Source of the DNA: Pinguiococcus pyrenoidosus
Lineage: Eukaryota; Sar; Pinguiophyceae; Pinguiochrysidales; Pinguiochrysidaceae
Length of the DNA stretch: 52,848 nucleotides
Assembly: GCA_019677205.1 (NCBI GenBank)
Contig: JAAMXY010002177.1
Coordinates: 1-52,848, forward strand
Direction of reading: 5' to 3'
The notes beneath the pieces were generated by a model that was given only the letters and a program-made list of their open reading frames with translations, had not been told where the DNA came from and made no database searches. The position numbers and the translations under genes are program-made. Positions 20,313 through 30,515 of this stretch are shown here, in pieces. Every line of letters starts with the position of its first letter. Position 1 is the stretch's first letter.

Positions 20313-21824
20313 ATGGTGCGTCTGGCGGTGCGGAACCGCAAGGGAGAGGCCTTCGTGGAGGAATGGATCTGCGACGCCGCGGTCCACGTGGCCGACGCCC
20401 CTTTCGCCGGCGACGCGTCGCTGGTGATCACCGGCTACACGCGGGAGCCCTGCCTGCTGCAGGGCAAGGAAGACCCGCTGCGCCCGGAGCTGTGCGAGAT
20501 CCGCACGGGCGCTCTGGAGGCCACGAACCGAGCCGACAAGCTCCAGGGCTTCGCCAGCTACCTGGCCGAGCGGAAGAAGGCGGCGATCGCCACGGCCTCC
20601 GAGGACGTGCGCTTGGTGCTACTCCCTCCAGAGTCCTCCGAGGTCGCCGGGATCCGCGTGGTGCTCTACCGGAGACCGAGCAAGTTCTCGACCCACGAGA
20701 AGCCCTGGGAGGCCGAGGAGGAGACCAGGCCGAGCAAGAAGCTGCGTCGCGTCGATCCGCGCCGGCGGCCGCAGCCCCGCCAGCAACGAGTAGAAGCAGT
20801 GGATCGGCCTAGGGGAGTGTCGCCGGACTACGGCGCAGTAGACGAGGCGGGCTACGTCTGGCGGCGGAGTCCCGAGGCGCGGAATGGAACCTTGCCTCCT
20901 TGCGTGTACTTTCAAGACCACCGGAGGCGGTACCTCTTCGAATGCGGCGAAGAGGGCCTGAGACTGCTTGAGGCGCTGGTCGAGGCCAACACGCCCTTGC
21001 TGGATCAGAACGAGCGACTGCTGCGCGAGACGGGGGAGTACGAGCGCGTGGCACAGGATGGCCGACGGATTTACGCGGACAAGAACTCGCTTGCATCCAA
21101 GGGGATCACCTGGACGCACGAGGAGTACGGGCACGCGGGCATGCAGCGGGTGTACCTGGGCACCAAATGCTGGCAGCGCTTCACGGAGACCTACAACCTG
21201 CTGGACCGCGGCTCGCCGGAGTTGAAATTCGTGCTTTCCGCGCTTCAAACGAATGGAGAAACCACGATTCGCGCCGCGTCCCTTGGCGGAGGCCCGGGCT
21301 TTGAGCTCTTCGCCCTCAGGAAGTGGCTCGATCGCAGCTTTCCCGACATGCAGGGCGAGCTGCATAGTCTGGATCTGCAGGCGGAGTGGAAACCCTACGC
21401 CGAGGGTCTGGGCCTCGGCTTCGTCGGCCCGTGGGACATCACCAGCGGGGATCTCCTGCGAGACCTCAAGATGCAGGACGGGGACTTGCATCTCGTGATC
21501 ATCAGCTACGTCTTGATCTACTGCTGCACGGCCGAGACGGCCGACATGCTTGCGAGGCTACTCACGCCCGTCGAAGATGGGGGGAAAGGGGTGAAGGCCT
21601 TGTTGGTCTCGGAACGAGCCCACGAGCAGCCGATGATTGCCATGCTCCAGGAACGAGGCATACCAGCCGTCCGCCTCATGAGGCAGGACAACGCAAGGGA
21701 AGGCACGGACGAGAGACAGCTGCTCTTCCTGTCCAAGAACTGCGACATGGCGCGAATGCTTCACAGCGGCGACCGAGAGCGCTTTACGACCTTCCAGAAC
21801 GTGCCTTTCATGCGAGGCACCTAG
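20313..21824 (+). CDS. Methyltransferase-fold protein, unknown
   Basis: 503 residues from the ATG at 20313; the frame is open back to 20079 but that part looks untranslated. The C-terminal third resembles a Rossmann SAM-dependent methyltransferase: motif I AASLGGGPGFELFAL near residue 330, an acidic strand end LHSLDL about 30 residues later, and DLHLVIISYVLIY in the motif IV region. The N-terminal ~130 residues (FASYLAERKKAAIA, VRLVLLPP) weakly resemble the end of a SPOC domain. They are followed by a basic, Pro/Arg-rich linker (about 145-190) that could be a nuclear signal. Substrate and pathway are unknown. Its stop is 72 nt from the convergent PPR gene. Confidence 0.7.
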   Translation: MVRLAVRNRKGEAFVEEWICDAAVHVADAPFAGDASLVITGYTREPCLLQGKEDPLRPELCEIRTGALEATNRADKLQGFASYLAERKKAAIATASEDVRLVLLPPESSEVAGIRVVLYRRPSKFSTHEKPWEAEEETRPSKKLRRVDPRRRPQPRQQRVEAVDRPRGVSPDYGAVDEAGYVWRRSPEARNGTLPPCVYFQDHRRRYLFECGEEGLRLLEALVEANTPLLDQNERLLRETGEYERVAQDGRRIYADKNSLASKGITWTHEEYGHAGMQRVYLGTKCWQRFTETYNLLDRGSPELKFVLSALQTNGETTIRAASLGGGPGFELFALRKWLDRSFPDMQGELHSLDLQAEWKPYAEGLGLGFVGPWDITSGDLLRDLKMQDGDLHLVIISYVLIYCCTAETADMLARLLTPVEDGGKGVKALLVSERAHEQPMIAMLQERGIPAVRLMRQDNAREGTDERQLLFLSKNCDMARMLHSGDRERFTTFQNVPFMRGT

Positions 21825-21896
21825 CGACAGCTTCTGAATCAGATTGGTCGCACTTCGTATCTGCGGCAACACCTTCGGAAGAGGACCGGCCGCCAA

Positions 21897-23681
21897 TCAA
21901 AGGAAGTTGCTGTCCGGATACTTTCGGCAGAGCTCCTCCCGCATCTCCGCAGCTTTCTGCCCTTCGCCATGCCTGCGATACGCAATGATCATGTTTCTGT
22001 AGGTGATGTCATCCGGTGCAACTCCCGCCTCTCTCATATCTCTGTACAGCTCCTCCAGCTGCGGCACCATAGGCTTCCGCGCAAGCAGCGTGATCAGCAC
22101 ATTGTATCCTACAAGGTTCAAGGGCTGGCCTGCTTCCCGAAGGTCCGTGTACACGCCGTACGCCCGGGTCACGTCGCCGATCTTGGCAAAGGCGTGGAGA
22201 AGACCATCGATGTTGCGAACCTGGGCGCCCGCTGCTCTGGCCTTCTCCAGGACGGAGACTGCCCTCTCGACATGACCAGCCTTGCTCAAGGCGTTCACAA
22301 CGACGCTGTAAGTGATTGGCGAAACCCTGACGCCTCGACGATTCATCTCGGAGAGGGTCTCCTGAAGCTTCTCCACTTGGCCGCCTCGAGCAAAGGCTGC
22401 TATCAGCGGAACGAATGTGCCATCGTCCGCAGGGATTCCTAGTCGCGACATGCGCTCCAAGAGCTGCTCCGCACGCTGCACCTGGTTGGCCGCGGCGTAG
22501 CCGTTCACCAGTACATTGAACGTCGCGGTCGCGATGGGAATGCCTGCGCTCTCAAGGTGCTCGAGGGTGGAGGCCACGGCGTCCAGCTCTTTGTTCTTTG
22601 CGCAGGCATGCATCAACCATCGGAACGGCTCATCGCGGCCTATTGGGGCAGCTCCCGATGGCGATTGGGCCGCCCAGTTGTCGGCCGAGTCCCGGACAAT
22701 CTGAAACGTGCGCTCGTCGGGATGCACTCCCGCGGCGGCCATCTTGTGGAAGAACCTTCTCATCGCCGACTTGCTGCCCGAGCCTGCAGCGATCAGGCAG
22801 TTGAAGATTGTAGGGCATGGAGCGACGCCTAACTTGGGCATTCTGTTCAACAGCCACTCCGCGCGTGTAAACTCGCCAACCTCGCAATATCCTTCGATCA
22901 TGTATCGCACGTGGCTCGCATCGGGGAGAGGGCCTTTCTGCTCCAGGTCCCGCAAGAGCTGCTCCGCGGTGCGGAAGTCCCTTGCTGCAGCGCAGCTTCG
23001 AACCAGACTGCAATGCGTATCCAAGTCCAGCTCCACTCCCTCTGATCGCATCTGCGCCAGCAGCTGCTTCGCACACGCGATGCCCGGCCCCTTGCATTTG
23101 GCCATCCCTTGCAATGCACGCCGACACGCACCGGGCCCCTCCCGAGGATACCGTGCTCGAATCTCCCGCAGCAACTCGACCGCCAGGGCGAAAGCAGAGC
23201 GCTCCAGCTGCCCTTCCAGCGCTCTCTCCATTGTCTCGTACGGGACATCCACATCCGCCCGGCGCATCTCGCCGAGAAACTCCGCGAAATCGCCAGTGCA
23301 AAGAGTCGGCGCTGCAGAAAATGCCCCCAGCGCGTCCTCCCAGAGCTTCGCGTCGGAGGTGCGAAGCAGGCGAAGTGAAGCCAGCGCGGAGCGGCCGTCT
23401 CCTTTCCGAAGATGGGCTTCGACGTCCGCCAAGCGCTGTTCCCGGGGCAAATCGTGGACCACGTTCTGCACGGCTCTTCGCCAGGACTGGTACTCCTCCC
23501 TAGACTGCTCGGGAGCGTCGCGAGGCCGCTTCGTCGCGTTCGACGGCACCGCAAAGGCTTTCTGCATGCGCTTGATCCGCTCGGCGCGCATCCACAGAGA
23601 GCTTCTGCGGCGGATCTCCGCTGACCACGACCGGCATCTCAACGCTATGGGCGCAGGACGAACTGCGAAGCGCCACGCCAT
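21897..23681 (-). CDS. Pentatricopeptide repeat protein, organellar
   Basis: 594 residues from the ATG at 23681. This start opens a basic, Ser/Arg-rich presequence (AWRFAVRPAPIALRCRSW) typical of mitochondrial or plastid import; the frame is open 43 codons further up without such character. From about residue 120 there are tandem ~35-residue PPR units, for example TFNVLVNGYAAANQVQRAEQ and TYSVVVNALSKAGHVERAV, of the plain P class, with no E/DYW or SMR domain seen. P-class PPR proteins bind organelle RNA base by base to stabilise, cleave or translate particular transcripts; the target cannot be read here. Upstream of it, on the same strand, lies TERT. Confidence 0.9.
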   Translation of the reverse strand: MAWRFAVRPAPIALRCRSWSAEIRRRSSLWMRAERIKRMQKAFAVPSNATKRPRDAPEQSREEYQSWRRAVQNVVHDLPREQRLADVEAHLRKGDGRSALASLRLLRTSDAKLWEDALGAFSAAPTLCTGDFAEFLGEMRRADVDVPYETMERALEGQLERSAFALAVELLREIRARYPREGPGACRRALQGMAKCKGPGIACAKQLLAQMRSEGVELDLDTHCSLVRSCAAARDFRTAEQLLRDLEQKGPLPDASHVRYMIEGYCEVGEFTRAEWLLNRMPKLGVAPCPTIFNCLIAAGSGSKSAMRRFFHKMAAAGVHPDERTFQIVRDSADNWAAQSPSGAAPIGRDEPFRWLMHACAKNKELDAVASTLEHLESAGIPIATATFNVLVNGYAAANQVQRAEQLLERMSRLGIPADDGTFVPLIAAFARGGQVEKLQETLSEMNRRGVRVSPITYSVVVNALSKAGHVERAVSVLEKARAAGAQVRNIDGLLHAFAKIGDVTRAYGVYTDLREAGQPLNLVGYNVLITLLARKPMVPQLEELYRDMREAGVAPDDITYRNMIIAYRRHGEGQKAAEMREELCRKYPDSNFL

Positions 23682-24080
23682 GCTGATGACGCCGGTGCGG
23701 CAGTGTTGTGGCGCTGTGAACCCCAGGATGACAGACGGAAGTTGTGGCCACTGCGGGAGTGACAGACAGATCCACGACTTCCGCGAAGACGGAGCTGCTG
23801 AGAGCTGCAAGGGTTTGATATCAGAATGGATGATGGAAAGAACGCCCTTTCTGATCGCCCCTCGCCGCTGCTGGCGTCGTTCCCCTGCTGATTTGCTTCA
23901 TGTCCGTGCTGCCGTGGCGCTAGTCAGGGACAAGACCAATCGGAGCGGAGGAATTCCAAGGGGCTGTCTTGAGAGACTGCTTCGTCGGATTGAAGCGGAA
24001 GACTTTCTCTTCAGCGGCATCCAAGACGGCATCATTGTCTACTGAGTGGTCGGGACCCTTCCAAGGGATTCTCTGCCGCC
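23682..24080. other. Intergenic, PPR promoter and TERT 3' flank
   Basis: About 400 nt between the tandem PPR and TERT genes. Open frames here are upstream extensions of PPR or antisense; nothing else is seen. Confidence 0.5.
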
Positions 24081-27000
24081 TCACATTCGCAGTTTTGGGA
24101 GATAGGAAGCGTCGATGTGCCTCAACAGCCCAAGGATATCCTTTGCAGCGGTCGACGCCGTCGATCTGCCGTGCGACTGCCGAGCACGCTTTTGCCCAAC
24201 CATCACTGCCCGACGAAAGGCTATGCGTTCCCTCGCCGCTATGAGCCGCCCTGCTGCTCTCATGGCCTTTCGATTTCCATTCACGTCTGAGAGAATCCCT
24301 ACTCGCAGAGCGCGGAGGACGAGGTACCGCAGCAGCTCCCGGTTTGAAAGCAGCTCGCACCGCGACGCTCCTCCGCGTCGCGCCTTCTTCTTCTCGGTGC
24401 ACTGAAGGACGACCCGGACGCAGTACTGAGATATCGTCACAGACGTCGCGTCGAGAAAGGCGCAGAGATTGATCTCACACGAGTGCCGCTTGAGAAGCGT
24501 GAAAGCCTTCAGCGAAGCTACGAGGGCGCAGCGGTACAGATTCGCAGCCGCTTCTTGGACGCCATTCACCTCGGTGTCCAGAATGAGCGCGTGGACCTTT
24601 GACCGTATGAGGTGTTTCAGCTTCCGACAGAAGCTCTCCTCTGGACTCACGGTCGGGTCGATGCCGATGAACCAGTCGATCGGACGATGAAAGATGCGCG
24701 AAAAGTCCGGCCGTACCGTCAACCGTCGTGCATCGAAAGTGTGACCGCACCAGGCGAACTCGGCGTCTGAAACGACGCTTGTCGCGATGGATTTCGGAAG
24801 CGTCGCTCGCTGCTCCTTCGTCAGGGGAAAGTTGATCTTGGTTTTGGAGGGGTTGATGTTCACGCCCAGCTTCCTGTATCGGAAGATCTCTCGGAGGAAC
24901 CTCGTGATGATCTGAGGACAAGTCGACATACAGATGTAGTCGTCAGTCATCCGCAAGATCATACTCACGTCCTTCCCGCCCGACTTTCCTTCTCGGCTTC
25001 CGCTGCGGACTGACGTGATGATGGGCGATCGGAAATGATCTCCCTTCGCCTTCGGCGAATGCCTCGGGTCCTGCGCTCCATGAGGGCGGGACACGATTGG
25101 CCTGCGTCGACAGCTCTGAGGACGACACGGCACGGCCCGGAAGTAGCTGCCAAGGTGCTCGACGTACCGGAAAACTTTGGAGAAGAGGCTCCGGTCGATG
25201 AGGCCCATGTACAAGTTGCAGAGCGGGGCGCTCAGAATCGACCCCTGAGGGATGCCCCTCTGCTGCTTCAACCGAAGACCCGACAGAGAGACCTAGGACA
25301 AGAGGCGAGGGAGAATCAGCGGCCACGACGCGCTCTGCAAAGCCTTAGCGAGACGCACTACCTCGTGCTGAAGGACGTGTCGCTGAATCCTCGCCAGAAT
25401 CTCGTCTCTTTCTAGCTTCTTGTGGACGACGGAGTCCACGAAGACGGCGTTCGAGCGAGTGGCATGGGACACCTCTCTCGTACATCTTGCCGCGAACGGA
25501 ATGACGTTCCCCGTGATTGCTGCGCTGCGCTTCACGCGACACGTGATGCGCTCCTGCGACGGCAGCGGGTGCATCATGATGTGCCTGCTTATCGTGTAGG
25601 AGTCCTCCGATATCAACCCCTCGAGCACTTTCAACAGAATCGGTTGGACGATGTTGTCGAAGCATTGCTCCACGTCGACGCTCGCGATGAATATCTTCTG
25701 GTCCTCTGATCCTTCCTCTGCGGCGGCCCCGGAAGAAGCTCTACTTCTCAGCTCCCTGGCGAAGCCTCTGAATCTCGTGAAGATATCCTCCTTTCCCTGA
25801 ATGCCGAAGCCCCACACTTCGGGGTGTGCGTTCATCTCGAAGCGCATCACCTCGAAAGCCGTTCGAAGCCGCTGATTCACAGACGTTTGAACGTATGCCT
25901 GTCCTGATGCTCGCATCTTCTGGGCGCTCCGTGCCAAAGACTCCTCATGCGGAAAGGTTCCCGCCGTCTCGGCACCCTGCTCCTTCTCCCCCACGGACAT
26001 CTTACATGCCACACGGGCTGTATGGCGTCTCGACAAGTTCGCGATCGGTCGTACCTTGCTCGGCTTCGGCAGCAACCTAATGTTGCAAGCTGGCACGCCT
26101 GAGGAGGCGGAACCTTGCGGCTTCTCAAAGGTCCCTTTCAGCAGTTGGTCTCTAGCTTTCAGGCGGATCAGATGCCATATCTGCTTTCGGTAGTAGCAGA
26201 GACTCTGGCCTTCACCTTCCCGCTCCGTGATGTAGAAGTTTGCGCGTAGAAGCGGCGCGACGAAGTCCTCCAGGTACCACAGCATCACGTTTCTCAGCAT
26301 GTCCACTCGGACTTCAGCAGTAGAGGACGCTGTCATCGGAGGCCCGTCGTCTTTGGGGAGCCACGGAATCCCTGTCAGCGAGCAATCTCGAGTGCTGTCC
26401 TCTGTAGAGAGCGCTTCGAAGCGACGCATGGTGACGAAAGCAAAGGCATTGCTCAGAGCCCTGCGCAGATTCTTGCGTGATCCGAACAAGGCCTTTGGAA
26501 TCACCCGTAGGGTGACTCTTCTGACGAAGTCGAAGACCGCACTGGAGGGGCAGTGCTTCGCCAGCAAAGCCTCCAGCGACAACGCGTCTGCTGACGGACG
26601 CTTTCTACGCCTGATTCCCGAGCGCCACGTCACGTACGGCAACGTAACTGGACAGCTGGACTGGAGCAAATGTCCATAGGAGCAGCGGGCATGCCGCACC
26701 AGAAGGGTGTGGCACAACTCCCGCACTTTCGCCAGCGCAACCCGCTGAGTTTTGCTCCGCGGGCGCTTCCACTTCCCTGACATGTGCTCCCCAATGGCTC
26801 CCACCTCTTCTCGAAGCAGAATCGTACGCGCGGCGATCATCGATAACTTCCGCGAGAAATTGGTGCTAAATGCGTGGCCAAAGTCGCAGAGGCGGTTGAG
26901 GATGTGCGAGGATGGGAAGCCTGGCTTGCGACTGCTCCGATCGGCGTAAAGCATGCGGGAGCGAGGGATGGCCTCCCGGCGCTGATTGTACCGGACCGAA

Positions 27001-28087
27001 GCCGTGCTCTTCGCGCTGCTTCCGGTAGCTGTCGATCCCGAGCTGCGGGTGGCGAGACTTTCACCAGAGTGTAGGGCTACGATGCTCTGCGACACGGCAG
27101 CCGCGTGGTCCTCGAGGGCAAGGTCAAGGCTCTCCGCATCGCTATCAGGCGCAGCGCCCGCTAGGGGATGTGAGTCAGGAGCAGCGATCGGCTCCTTCGC
27201 TTCCTGTGACTCTTGGGCATGCTCCCGAAGCCTCTTCTCAGGTCGTTCGCGCCTGGCGTGGCTTCTCGGCAGCCTCTCCCGCAAGACGTCGACGCTCCCT
27301 TTGCCATCCAGCTCGCCGTCCTCGTCCGCCACAGTAGGCCTTTTTCGCTTCTTCCCTCTTCGCTTCGACTTCTTGCCGTCCATGCGCCGCAGATGCACAG
27401 ACCTCGCCAGCGTTCCCGTGAGCGAGAGCGGCACATCATGAAGAGGTTGGCCAGCAACCTGGGGAAAGCGAGGTCAAACGTCCTGACCGACAATGGAGCA
27501 GCTCAGGAAGAGCCGGCGATTGAAGTCTCCACCTGGATGACATTCCCTTGCCCCAGCGGCAGGAACAGGTCACAGTGCACCAGGAGGTGCATGATGAGCT
27601 CGTCGCCCGCTCGGTGATGCAAGAGGCGGAAGGTCGGCGTGTTGAGCGCGTCGTGGAGCGTGTTGGGCTGGTAGCAGTCGATGGTGGGACACTGGCGCAC
27701 TGCTCCGTCATTGGCAAAGCGTCGACTGCGGAAGCCCAAGGACAGCAGGTTCTTGCTGGATCCTCGAGGAGCAAACAGCAGGCGCTTCACGGCCTCGAAG
27801 AGCAGCTCGCGCAGCGGAGACGCCGGAGCCGTACATGCCCGCCTCGGACAATCGCACGGGCCTGCGTGCGCTACGATGCCCTCTTCCAGAAGCTGTCTGT
27901 ACTCTGCGGGATTGCGTCCAGGTCACCGAGGAGGCTTCTTTTCCGGGCGGCGCGGTAAAGATCCTCACGAAGCGCTACCTTCGTCGTCCTTGCTGCGGCG
28001 CAGCCTCAGGTCTGGCCCCGCAAAGCCTTCCAGGTACTCTCCGATTGGCTTTGCGTGCGGCAGGATGCTGCGTACGACGACGTTCAT
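24081..28087 (-). CDS. TERT: Telomerase reverse transcriptase
   Basis: Four exons (27979-28087, 27533-27903, 25362-27458, 24081-25292) encode about 1262 residues. Introns are 75, 74 and 69 nt. The last is a multiple of three and ends in an in-frame TAG that is its own 3' splice site, so the gene is intact. Exons 1-2 carry the TEN domain (YQPNTLHDAL, GDELIMHLLVHCDLF). A basic linker follows (GKKSKRRGKKRKRP). The RNA-binding domain has RMLYADRSSRKPGFP and the CP motif HARCSYGHLL; LCYYRKQIWHLI lies at its edge. The RT domain has motif 2 LLPKPSKVRPI, motif A SVDVEQCFD, motif B' RGIPQGSILS and motif C MTDDYIC, then WCGHTFDARRL; all three catalytic aspartates are present. A C-terminal thumb extension follows. 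It extends chromosome ends using telomerase RNA. Confidence 0.94.
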
Positions 28088-28124
28088 GGTCTGTGGGGAG
28101 GGGTGGCATGGACCTCCAGAAATG

Positions 28125-28138
28125 GCGGGAAATTCAAA
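28125..28138 (-). promoter_or_regulatory. E2F-like plus CHR-like element before TERT
   Basis: Identical 14-mer TTTGAATTTCCCGC on the gene strand, 38-51 nt before the proposed TERT start codon. The match to the BBS8 element is exact. Confidence 0.45.
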
Positions 28139-28308
28139 AGATCCGCCCAGAAAATTGCGCCTTTTGTAACGATTATTCCGTTTTTCTAGCACAAATACCG
28201 TCTTTAAGGGCGGCCCGTCGCAAGGGCAGTCCGAAAAGCCCGTGGCACCGGCCGCGACGATTTACATGGGAGACACGCTTTCCACGGACGCAACTGATCG
28301 AGCGAGGC

Positions 28309-28352
28309 TTCTTCTTCTTCTTCTTCTTCTTCTTCTTCTTCTTCTTCTTCTT
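28309..28352. repeat. (TTC)n/(GAA)n microsatellite
   Basis: An uninterrupted run of about 14.7 TTC units on the plus strand. It begins just after the METTL26 stop codon and lies about 220 nt upstream of the TERT start. Confidence 0.95.
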
Positions 28353-28355
28353 GGC

Positions 28356-29595
28356 CTAGTCGCTCCTTCGCCGACGGAAGAACACCGTGAGATTGTTCGC
28401 TGGCATCTCGACAACTTCGTCCAACTGGAATCCGCAAGCCTCTGCAACGGCGACGACGTCCTCCAAGTCCCGTATACCCCAGTCCTCGTTGCGCGCCCTA
28501 GCCAATCATCAGGTTTTTTTTTTCCGAGATCGTTGCGGAAGAAAGGCACGCAGCGACAAGACAGAGCATGGCACGTACCGGAGACTGAGATCGAAGCGCT
28601 GGTTGGACTCGACCATGAAGTTCTCCCTGCGGAACGGCCCGTAGAGAATGCAAAGTCCTCCTGGCTTGACAACCTCGGCGCTCATTGCAAATAGGCCCCT
28701 GAACAGAAGCCTGCTAAGCCCATCGCCGATTGCCCAAGCGGACGCAATCCAGCCTTACTTCGTGCATTGCGGCGGGGAGATGTGGATCATGTTGACGTTG
28801 AAAACCGCGTCCACGCCTTCTCTTCAACACCAGAAGCACACGATACGACGCAGAAGATGGGCTGAGGAGCTTCTCTCAGGTTTCCGCCTTTGCCTTCCTC
28901 GGTGCCATATCACCCAGGCGCCAACGAGCCGAGCCACGCCTCCACCAACCTGAAGTCCTCGCGCAGTTGCAAGAGAAGCTCCTCTGCTGCAGCTCCTGCG
29001 TCATCGTCCCCAAAGGCCATGATGTCCAGCTCCAGAGGATCCAAAACCTCCCCATCGCCATCAGACCTCTAGACCGCAGCGACGTGTCAGCGAAGCTCTC
29101 GAGCCTGGTCCTGGTCGAGGAGAGGCCCGCCGCGACGCACCCCCGCTCCATACGCAGCAATGCTGGCCAACAAGGGTGGGTCCACTTCACTTGGCTGCCA
29201 CTTCAGTCGGGCACCAAGTTGCTCGGCAAAATGAGCCGCATGCTGTCCCGTCCTAGCAGAACGTGGCTTAGCAAGATACGAAGGTCTGCTTCGCTGGGGC
29301 GGTGAAGGTCGACTCTTCCGCTTGGTTTGTTCTTTGTTTGGCCCAGATACAAGCTACGCACGGCGCGCTTCCAATCTCACCCCGACGCCACTTCGAGAAC
29401 CTTCACGTCTCCCGACGGTAAGCGCTGAGCGACCACGTCGAAGAGGACATCCTTGTTGCGCTCTGCCGCGGGGGCCACTAGCCGAGGATCGTTCTCCGCG
29501 AAGCCAGTGGTCTTCATCCCAAACGGCCTCCACGCAGCAGCACCGGACAAGCAGACGGCTGAAAAACACGCCAAGGGCCCAGCGAAGCCTTTCAT
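28356..29595 (-). CDS. METTL26: METTL26/DUF938 SAM-dependent methyltransferase
   Basis: Six exons give 268 residues: 29381-29595, 29141-29252, 28914-29068, 28759-28821, 28579-28698, 28356-28497. Introns are 128, 72, 92, 60 and 81 nt, all GT-AG, and every junction restores family sequence. Recognised pieces: AAERNKDVLFDVV; the SAM-binding motif LEVASGTGQHAAHFAEQL (split by intron 1); KWQPSEVDPP; VDAVFNVNMIHISP; GGLCILYGPFRREN; SNQRFDLSLRARNEDWGIRD; and VEMPANNLTVFFRR. DUF938 proteins are class I methyltransferases of unknown substrate. The ATG at 29595 opens a hydrophobic stretch (GPLACFSAVCLSGAAAW) that may be a targeting peptide; a later Met (GMKTTGF) would give a cytosolic form. This is the most intron-dense gene of the window. 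Confidence 0.9.
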
Positions 29596-29620
29596 CGCGC
29601 CCTTGGCGCCGCGTTTTTCG

Positions 29621-29628
29621 GCGGGAAA
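29621..29628. promoter_or_regulatory. E2F-like site in the METTL26/UXT divergent promoter
   Basis: GGCGGGAAAA within the 181-nt gap between the divergent METTL26 and UXT-like starts, about 26 nt before the METTL26 ATG. Confidence 0.35.
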
Positions 29629-29776
29629 AGCCGCGATCCCGGCCAAACGATACCGGCGGGCGCGTAGGGATCTTTTTCGCGGGGTCAGCTGATCGGTCTT
29701 GGGCGCAGAGCGCCTTTAGCGATGCTGGCCTCTGCGGTGCGAAAGCGCTCGCCTCGGCCGAAAGCCAGCTGCGGGA

Positions 29777-30446
29777 ATGTTCACTGATTTTCGGAGGCCG
29801 GGCCGGCGGAGGAAGGCCGAAAGTGACGCGGAACGAGTCGCCAGAGAGCAGGGACAGAGGCAGGAAGAGCTGGAGCAGCTCCAAGCGCAGCTGCAGCAGC
29901 ATGTGCAGGCGCGCGACACCTGGGCTGCTGAGGCGCACCAGTACCGACTGCTGCGGAGCGAGCTGGAGAAGCTGGTGAGGAGACGAAGCAGAGCGGAGCC
30001 CTTCGCCAAGATAGTGCCAATTGGTTCGGACTGCTTCGTGCGGGCGACGGTGGAAGACACCTCCACCATTGTTTTGTACCTTGGCCTGGGCATCCACGCC
30101 GAGATGCCCATCGACCGCGCATTGGAGATTTTGCCGCAGAGGACCCAAATAGTTGAGCGGAAGCTCGAGCTAACGCAGCGCCAGATAGACACCTTGAGCG
30201 ATCGGATCCATGTGTTGATTCAGGAGGAGCAGCTGGTGACAGAACGTAGAGAAGTGACAACTTGAGAAGGCTTTCTTTCTTCTTTTTTTCTTTGCCTGTG
30301 CGCAGGTCCACTGGCGTTGTGCGCTCGATGGCCTGAAGAGCAGCATCCGAGCGACCCTGAGCACCTGGCACAACCCAGGAGGTCGGAGGGAGGAGATCCA
30401 GAAGCTGGAGAAGACCGCGCTAATAGCTGCTGATTCTGTTTGCTGA
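29777..30446 (+). CDS. Prefoldin alpha-type protein, UXT-like
   Basis: Exon 1 (29777-30235) and exon 2 (30306-30446) give 199 residues. The fold is coiled coil - beta hairpins - coiled coil. The hairpin region PIGSDCFVRATVEDTSTIVLYLGLGIHAE matches the alpha prefoldins, closest to UXT, and is followed by the helix ERKLELTQRQIDTLSDRI. UXT belongs to the URI/R2TP prefoldin-like complex that helps assemble RNA polymerases and PIKK kinases. The intron's 3' end has a strong pyrimidine tract (TTTCTTCTTTTTTTCTTTGCC) ending GCGCAG at 30305. Its donor is either GTGACA at 30236 (70 nt, preferred) or GTGACA at 30254 (52 nt). Without splicing the frame ends at 30265. The stop lies 69 nt from the convergent SET gene. 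Confidence 0.75.
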
Positions 30447-30515
30447 TGCTAAAGGCCCAAGGACGCGAGTCGTGCGGGCGCACAGAGACCTGCATGACAA
30501 CCGGCCGCCTACAAG

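Noticed and set aside
25293-25295. In-frame TAG inside TERT read as a pseudogene or as stop-codon reassignment
   Set aside because: The TAG is preceded by a pyrimidine-rich tract, and a 69-nt GT-AG intron removes it while restoring correct spacing before motif B'. Other genes in the window use TAG as a normal stop.
24081-27458. Reverse transcriptase as a retrotransposon
   Set aside because: TEN, CP and TERT-specific motifs are present, and there is no endonuclease, integrase, gag, LTR or target-site duplication.
28242-28694. Poly-Leu protein on the plus strand
   Set aside because: It is produced by the TTC microsatellite and is antisense to METTL26 exons 5-6.
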